From: Planctomycetota bacterium
GTDB taxonomy: Bacteria; Planctomycetota; SBBH01; JAHFOU01
NCBI GenBank assembly: GCA_023261525.1
Contig: JAHFOU010000058.1
Span: forward strand, 1 to 9,955
Length of the DNA stretch: 9,955 bases
Reading direction: 5' to 3'
Shown here: positions 7,219-9,955 of the stretch, piece by piece
Layout: the number at the start of each line of letters is the position of its first letter
Position numbering within the stretch: position 1 is the first letter of the stretch
Notes under the pieces: model-generated
Told to the model about the DNA's origin: nothing
Seen by the model: only the letters and a program-made list of their open reading frames with translations
Databases searched by the model: none
Translations under genes and position numbers: made by a program

Positions 7219-9198
7219 TTACGGCCCCAGGCGCTGGCGCACCCGCCTCAGGATCTCGGCGGCCCGGTGGACCGTCGTGTGCTCGCGCGCCACGCGGGCG
7301 CGGCCGGCCTCGGACACGGCCCTGCGTGCCGCCTCGTCGGCCAGGTACTGCCTCACCTTGCGCTCGAAATCCTCCCGGCCGGAGAAGGTCTCGACCTCCC
7401 GCCCGATCTCAAGGGCCTCGCCCAGGCCTCCGGGCTCGCGGTCCGTGGGATGGGCCCAGGCCAGGATGAAGCCGCCCGAGAGCAGGCACTCGAAGACCCG
7501 GCCATGGACGTTGGTGTCCGAGTTCATGTGCAGGTGGATCCTCGCCGCCGCGTACAGGTCGCGCAGGGGCTCCCCCGGGGCCACGCTCCCCCGCGCCAGG
7601 GGGGCGAACTCCTCGCTGGCCTCCCAGCCCTTGCCCCAGACCCGGACGTCCAGCCCCATCTGGCGCGCCCAGCGCACGGGCCCGGTGCGCTGGACCCAGC
7701 GCTCCACATCGAAGGAGAGGTGGAACAGGACCGCCTCCCGGTCCCCGGCGCCCACCGTCAGGCCCAGGGTCTTCTCCAAGCGGGCTAGAAGGCTCTCGTA
7801 AAACTCCGGATCCCGGTATCCGATGCCTTCCGCCCTCAGGATGCGCTCGGCCTCCTCCACCAGGCCCGGATAGGACGTCATGGGACGGAGCGCCTGGAGG
7901 TTGGAGACGAAGGCCACGTCGCAACGCAGGCCGGGGGGCGGAGGCCCCTCCGGAGGCCGGTAGGTCGAGGCGTCGGCCGCGACCGGCAGGGGAAGGACCT
8001 CGGGGTAGCCCGCGGCCAGAAGGTCCCGGGTCATGGCCGGCCACATGGAGAAGGTGAAATCCCGAGGACCCAGCTGGGCGATCCAATCCTTCTCGAACAG
8101 GCAGGGCAGGCGGTCCTGGACCCAGCAGACGTAGGGGATCTCGGGAGGGATCAGGCCCTCCCCCTGGGCCCGGAGGTGGTCCAGGAAGAACACCAGGTCC
8201 GGCCGGAAGGAGAGGAGCTTCTGGCGGATCTCCAGAGAGGAGAGGAGCTGGCAGTCCCGTTGCTCCAGCAGGGTGATGGCCTCGCACCCCAGGTCCTGGA
8301 AAGCCCGCTGGAGGTCCTTCGTGACATGCTGGAGCACGGTGGTGAAACGGGAGGTGACCAGGAGGACCCGGGTCCTGGCCCCCTCGGCGAAGGCTGCGCG
8401 CCAATCCCCCTCGGTGCGCCCCTGGAAAATCCGGGCGGCCTCCTCGGCCAGGCGCCCGCTCTCGGCTTGCCTCCAGAGAAAGGCCTCCTGCAGCACGCGG
8501 CGCACGGCCTCCCCGTCCAGCCCCCCCGCCAGGACCCTGGCCTCGACGGGCGGATGGATGCCGGGTTGGGCCCTCAGGAAGGAGGCCAGGCGCTGGGCCC
8601 AGTCCTCCCCCACGAACCAGAGCAGGTGGTCCGCCGCCAGAGGGCCGGAGAGGTCGAAGAGCCGGGCCCTCATGCGAAACATCCCCAGGGAGGGTTCGGC
8701 CACGTAGAGGGGCGACGTCTTGGTCATGAAGAGGCGGGGCTGGGCCGCGAGCAGGCGCTCCAGCAGGCGGGCCCCGCCCGAAGGCCCCAGAAGATAGGGG
8801 TGACCCTGGGCGGTGGCGGCCTCCAGCTCCTGGACGATCCTTTCCTCGGGCTCGGCGGGGATGCGGCGGAGCCCCCCGCGCAGGTCCACCAGCTCGGTCT
8901 TCCCCTCCCAGACGGCCCAGGTGACGTCCAGGCTGAGGTCCCTGGCCTCGTTCCAGGCCAGGGGCGGAAGGGCGGGCGGGAAACGCCGGGTGGAGGCCGC
9001 ACGGAAGTTGGCCTCCAGGATGGCCCTCTGCCGGGCGCATTCGCCCTTCCAGGTGGCCTCGGCCCGGGCCGCCAGGGCGGCGGCGGAGCCCCGGCGGGCC
9101 CAGACCAGGGCCTGCTCGGGATTGCCCAGGTCCAGCCAGGCCTGCCCGCGGGCCTCCGGAGGAGAGTCGCCGAGGAGAACCTCCCAGGGGCCGGACAT
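7219..9198 (-). CDS. CgeB/DUF3880-type glycosyltransferase-family protein with long N-terminal extension
   Basis: A 659-aa predicted cytoplasmic GT-B-fold glycosyltransferase. Residues about 276-400 form the first Rossmann-like half, starting TRVLLVTSRFTTVLQHVTKDL with FRPDLVFFLDH at 331-341, resembling DUF3880. Residues about 425-655 form the second half. It has DVAFVSN (427-433) and the Glyco_trans_1_2-like signature HMNSDTNVHGRVFECLLSGGF (557-577), where the sugar-nucleotide donor normally binds. The first 275 residues are a separate region shared with the divergent neighbour, including a TPR-like stretch (LDLGNPEQALVWARRG). Such enzymes occur in surface-polysaccharide, spore-coat and flagellin glycosylation; donor and acceptor cannot be told here. 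I chose the ATG at 9198 because TATACT ends 6 nt upstream; an open frame continues further upstream, but into the neighbour's coding strand. No adjacent sugar-biosynthesis genes are visible. Confidence 0.87.
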   Translation of the reverse strand: MSGPWEVLLGDSPPEARGQAWLDLGNPEQALVWARRGSAAALAARAEATWKGECARQRAILEANFRAASTRRFPPALPPLAWNEARDLSLDVTWAVWEGKTELVDLRGGLRRIPAEPEERIVQELEAATAQGHPYLLGPSGGARLLERLLAAQPRLFMTKTSPLYVAEPSLGMFRMRARLFDLSGPLAADHLLWFVGEDWAQRLASFLRAQPGIHPPVEARVLAGGLDGEAVRRVLQEAFLWRQAESGRLAEEAARIFQGRTEGDWRAAFAEGARTRVLLVTSRFTTVLQHVTKDLQRAFQDLGCEAITLLEQRDCQLLSSLEIRQKLLSFRPDLVFFLDHLRAQGEGLIPPEIPYVCWVQDRLPCLFEKDWIAQLGPRDFTFSMWPAMTRDLLAAGYPEVLPLPVAADASTYRPPEGPPPPGLRCDVAFVSNLQALRPMTSYPGLVEEAERILRAEGIGYRDPEFYESLLARLEKTLGLTVGAGDREAVLFHLSFDVERWVQRTGPVRWARQMGLDVRVWGKGWEASEEFAPLARGSVAPGEPLRDLYAAARIHLHMNSDTNVHGRVFECLLSGGFILAWAHPTDREPGGLGEALEIGREVETFSGREDFERKVRQYLADEAARRAVSEAGRARVAREHTTVHRAAEILRRVRQRLGP

Positions 9199-9204
9199 GC
9201 GGGA

Positions 9205-9212
9205 AGTATACT
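9205..9212. promoter_or_regulatory. Shared bidirectional -10 element (AGTATACT) for two divergent genes
   Basis: The palindrome AGTATACT contains TATACT on both strands (minus 9210-9205, plus 9207-9212). The minus copy ends 6 nt before the ATG at 9198 and the plus copy ends 7 nt before the GTG at 9220. Only 21 bp separate the two start codons, so no room exists for separate promoters or ribosome binding sites. Neither side has a recognisable TTGACA-like -35, which would lie inside the opposite gene. Confidence 0.6.
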
Positions 9213-9219
9213 CCGCGTC

Positions 9220-9955
9220 GTGGGCGACCCCTTTGCGCCGCTGGCCCGCCTGCTCGCCCTGCCCCCGGAGTCGGAAGCGAGACGCGGCGCCTGGAAGGAA
9301 GGCCGGGACACCTGGCTGGCCCTCGGCAATCCCCAGCAGGCCGACCACTGGGCCCGCCTGGGCGGTGGAGGCGAGGAGGTCGGGGCCTGGCGGGAGGAAG
9401 CCGCCCGCCAGCAGAAGACCTTGGCCTCGAATCTTGCCGCCGCCCGGCGGCGCGGGCCCCCGGCCCTGCCCGCCCCGGCGTTCTCCTGGGATCCTGAAAG
9501 GGACCCCTTCACCTGGGCCTGGCAGGAAGGAAAGCCCTGGCTGGTCTCCCTGTCCCCCCCGTTCCGCGCGACCCCCCTCTTCCTTCCTGCCGCGCTGAGC
9601 GAAGACCTGCGCACCCTGGCCGCCCGGGGGAAGCCCTTCCTGACCGGCCCCCTCCTGGACCCCGCCCTTCCCGCCCTGGCCCTGGGCGCCCAGCCCGAGA
9701 TCCTTCACAGCCTGCGCGCCCCGGTCTATCTCGTGGAACCCTCCCTGGCGCGTTTCCACATGACGGCCCGCCTCTTCGACCTCTCCGGCCCCCTGGCGGC
9801 CGACCATTGCCTCTGGTTCGTGGGGAAGGACTGGGCCCAGCGCCTGGCCTCCTTCCTGAGGGCCAATCCGGGCATCCCCGTGCCGGTCTTCAAGGCCTGT
9901 CTGGGCAGGGGCCTCGACGAGGGGGCGGTCGCCCCGCTACTGGAGGAGGCCCTGG
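9220..9955 (+). CDS. Paralogous glycosyltransferase-family protein, N-terminal part (runs off the window)
   Basis: An open frame of 245 complete codons from GTG at 9220 to the window edge without a stop. The product is homologous to the N-terminal region of the divergent gene. Residues 168-219 (PVYLVEPSL to FLRANPGI) match residues 163-214 of that protein at 42 of 52 positions by my alignment. Upstream, TWLALGNPQQADHWARLG parallels WLDLGNPEQALVWARRG. The visible part covers only the region of unknown function; whether a GT-B catalytic half follows lies beyond the window. The GTG was chosen because TATACT ends 7 nt upstream and homology begins soon after. Codon use matches the neighbours. Tail-side context is unknown. 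Confidence 0.85.
   Translation, partial: MGDPFAPLARLLALPPESEARRGAWKEGRDTWLALGNPQQADHWARLGGGGEEVGAWREEAARQQKTLASNLAAARRRGPPALPAPAFSWDPERDPFTWAWQEGKPWLVSLSPPFRATPLFLPAALSEDLRTLAARGKPFLTGPLLDPALPALALGAQPEILHSLRAPVYLVEPSLARFHMTARLFDLSGPLAADHCLWFVGKDWAQRLASFLRANPGIPVPVFKACLGRGLDEGAVAPLLEEAL

Noticed and set aside
9199..9807. Upstream extension of the glycosyltransferase frame by about 200 codons
   Set aside because: It would run antisense through the homologous divergent gene, has low-complexity Gly-rich composition, and a strong -10 box sits just before the ATG at 9198.

Overview
This 10-kb window is very GC-rich bacterial DNA with strong G/C third-position bias. A diguanylate cyclase, an FHA-linked sigma54 activator, PKD-domain secreted proteins and CgeB-like glycosyltransferases would suit an Acidobacteriota (Holophaga/Geothrix-like) or deltaproteobacterial-type genome. 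That placement is inference from composition and family mix only. I see no rRNA, tRNA, CRISPR array, transposase or phage gene.

Left to right. A GAF-GGDEF diguanylate cyclase (+, 19-1089) meets tail to tail, with interlocked stop codons, a leftward gene group: a 55-aa proline-rich small protein (3164-3331), a lipoprotein (2537-3127) and a secreted HEAT-like/von Willebrand A protein (1086-2498). Upstream of that group is a short regulatory region (3332-3502) with a near-consensus sigma54 -24/-12 element and two palindromes. It is followed by a leftward pair: an FHA-AAA+-Fis sigma54 activator (4718-6058) and a membrane-anchored helical-repeat protein (3503-4702). Two tandem single-PKD-domain secreted proteins (6130-6549, 6598-7026) and a 192-bp spacer come next. 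Last is a divergent pair of paralogous glycosyltransferase-family genes (7219-9198 leftward; 9220 rightward, running off the end).

Two patterns stand out. First, several genes have a TATAAT-like -10 box ending 6 or 7 nt before the start codon, which predicts leaderless mRNAs. The divergent pair even appears to share one palindromic AGTATACT as the -10 for both directions. Second, the FHA activator sits one gene away from the only strong sigma54-type promoter I see, with palindromes at enhancer-like distances. This suggests a self-contained regulon: a phosphopeptide-sensing activator, an inner-membrane repeat protein, and a sigma54-driven small protein/lipoprotein/vWA envelope module. The functional link is inference; the sequence elements are visible directly.
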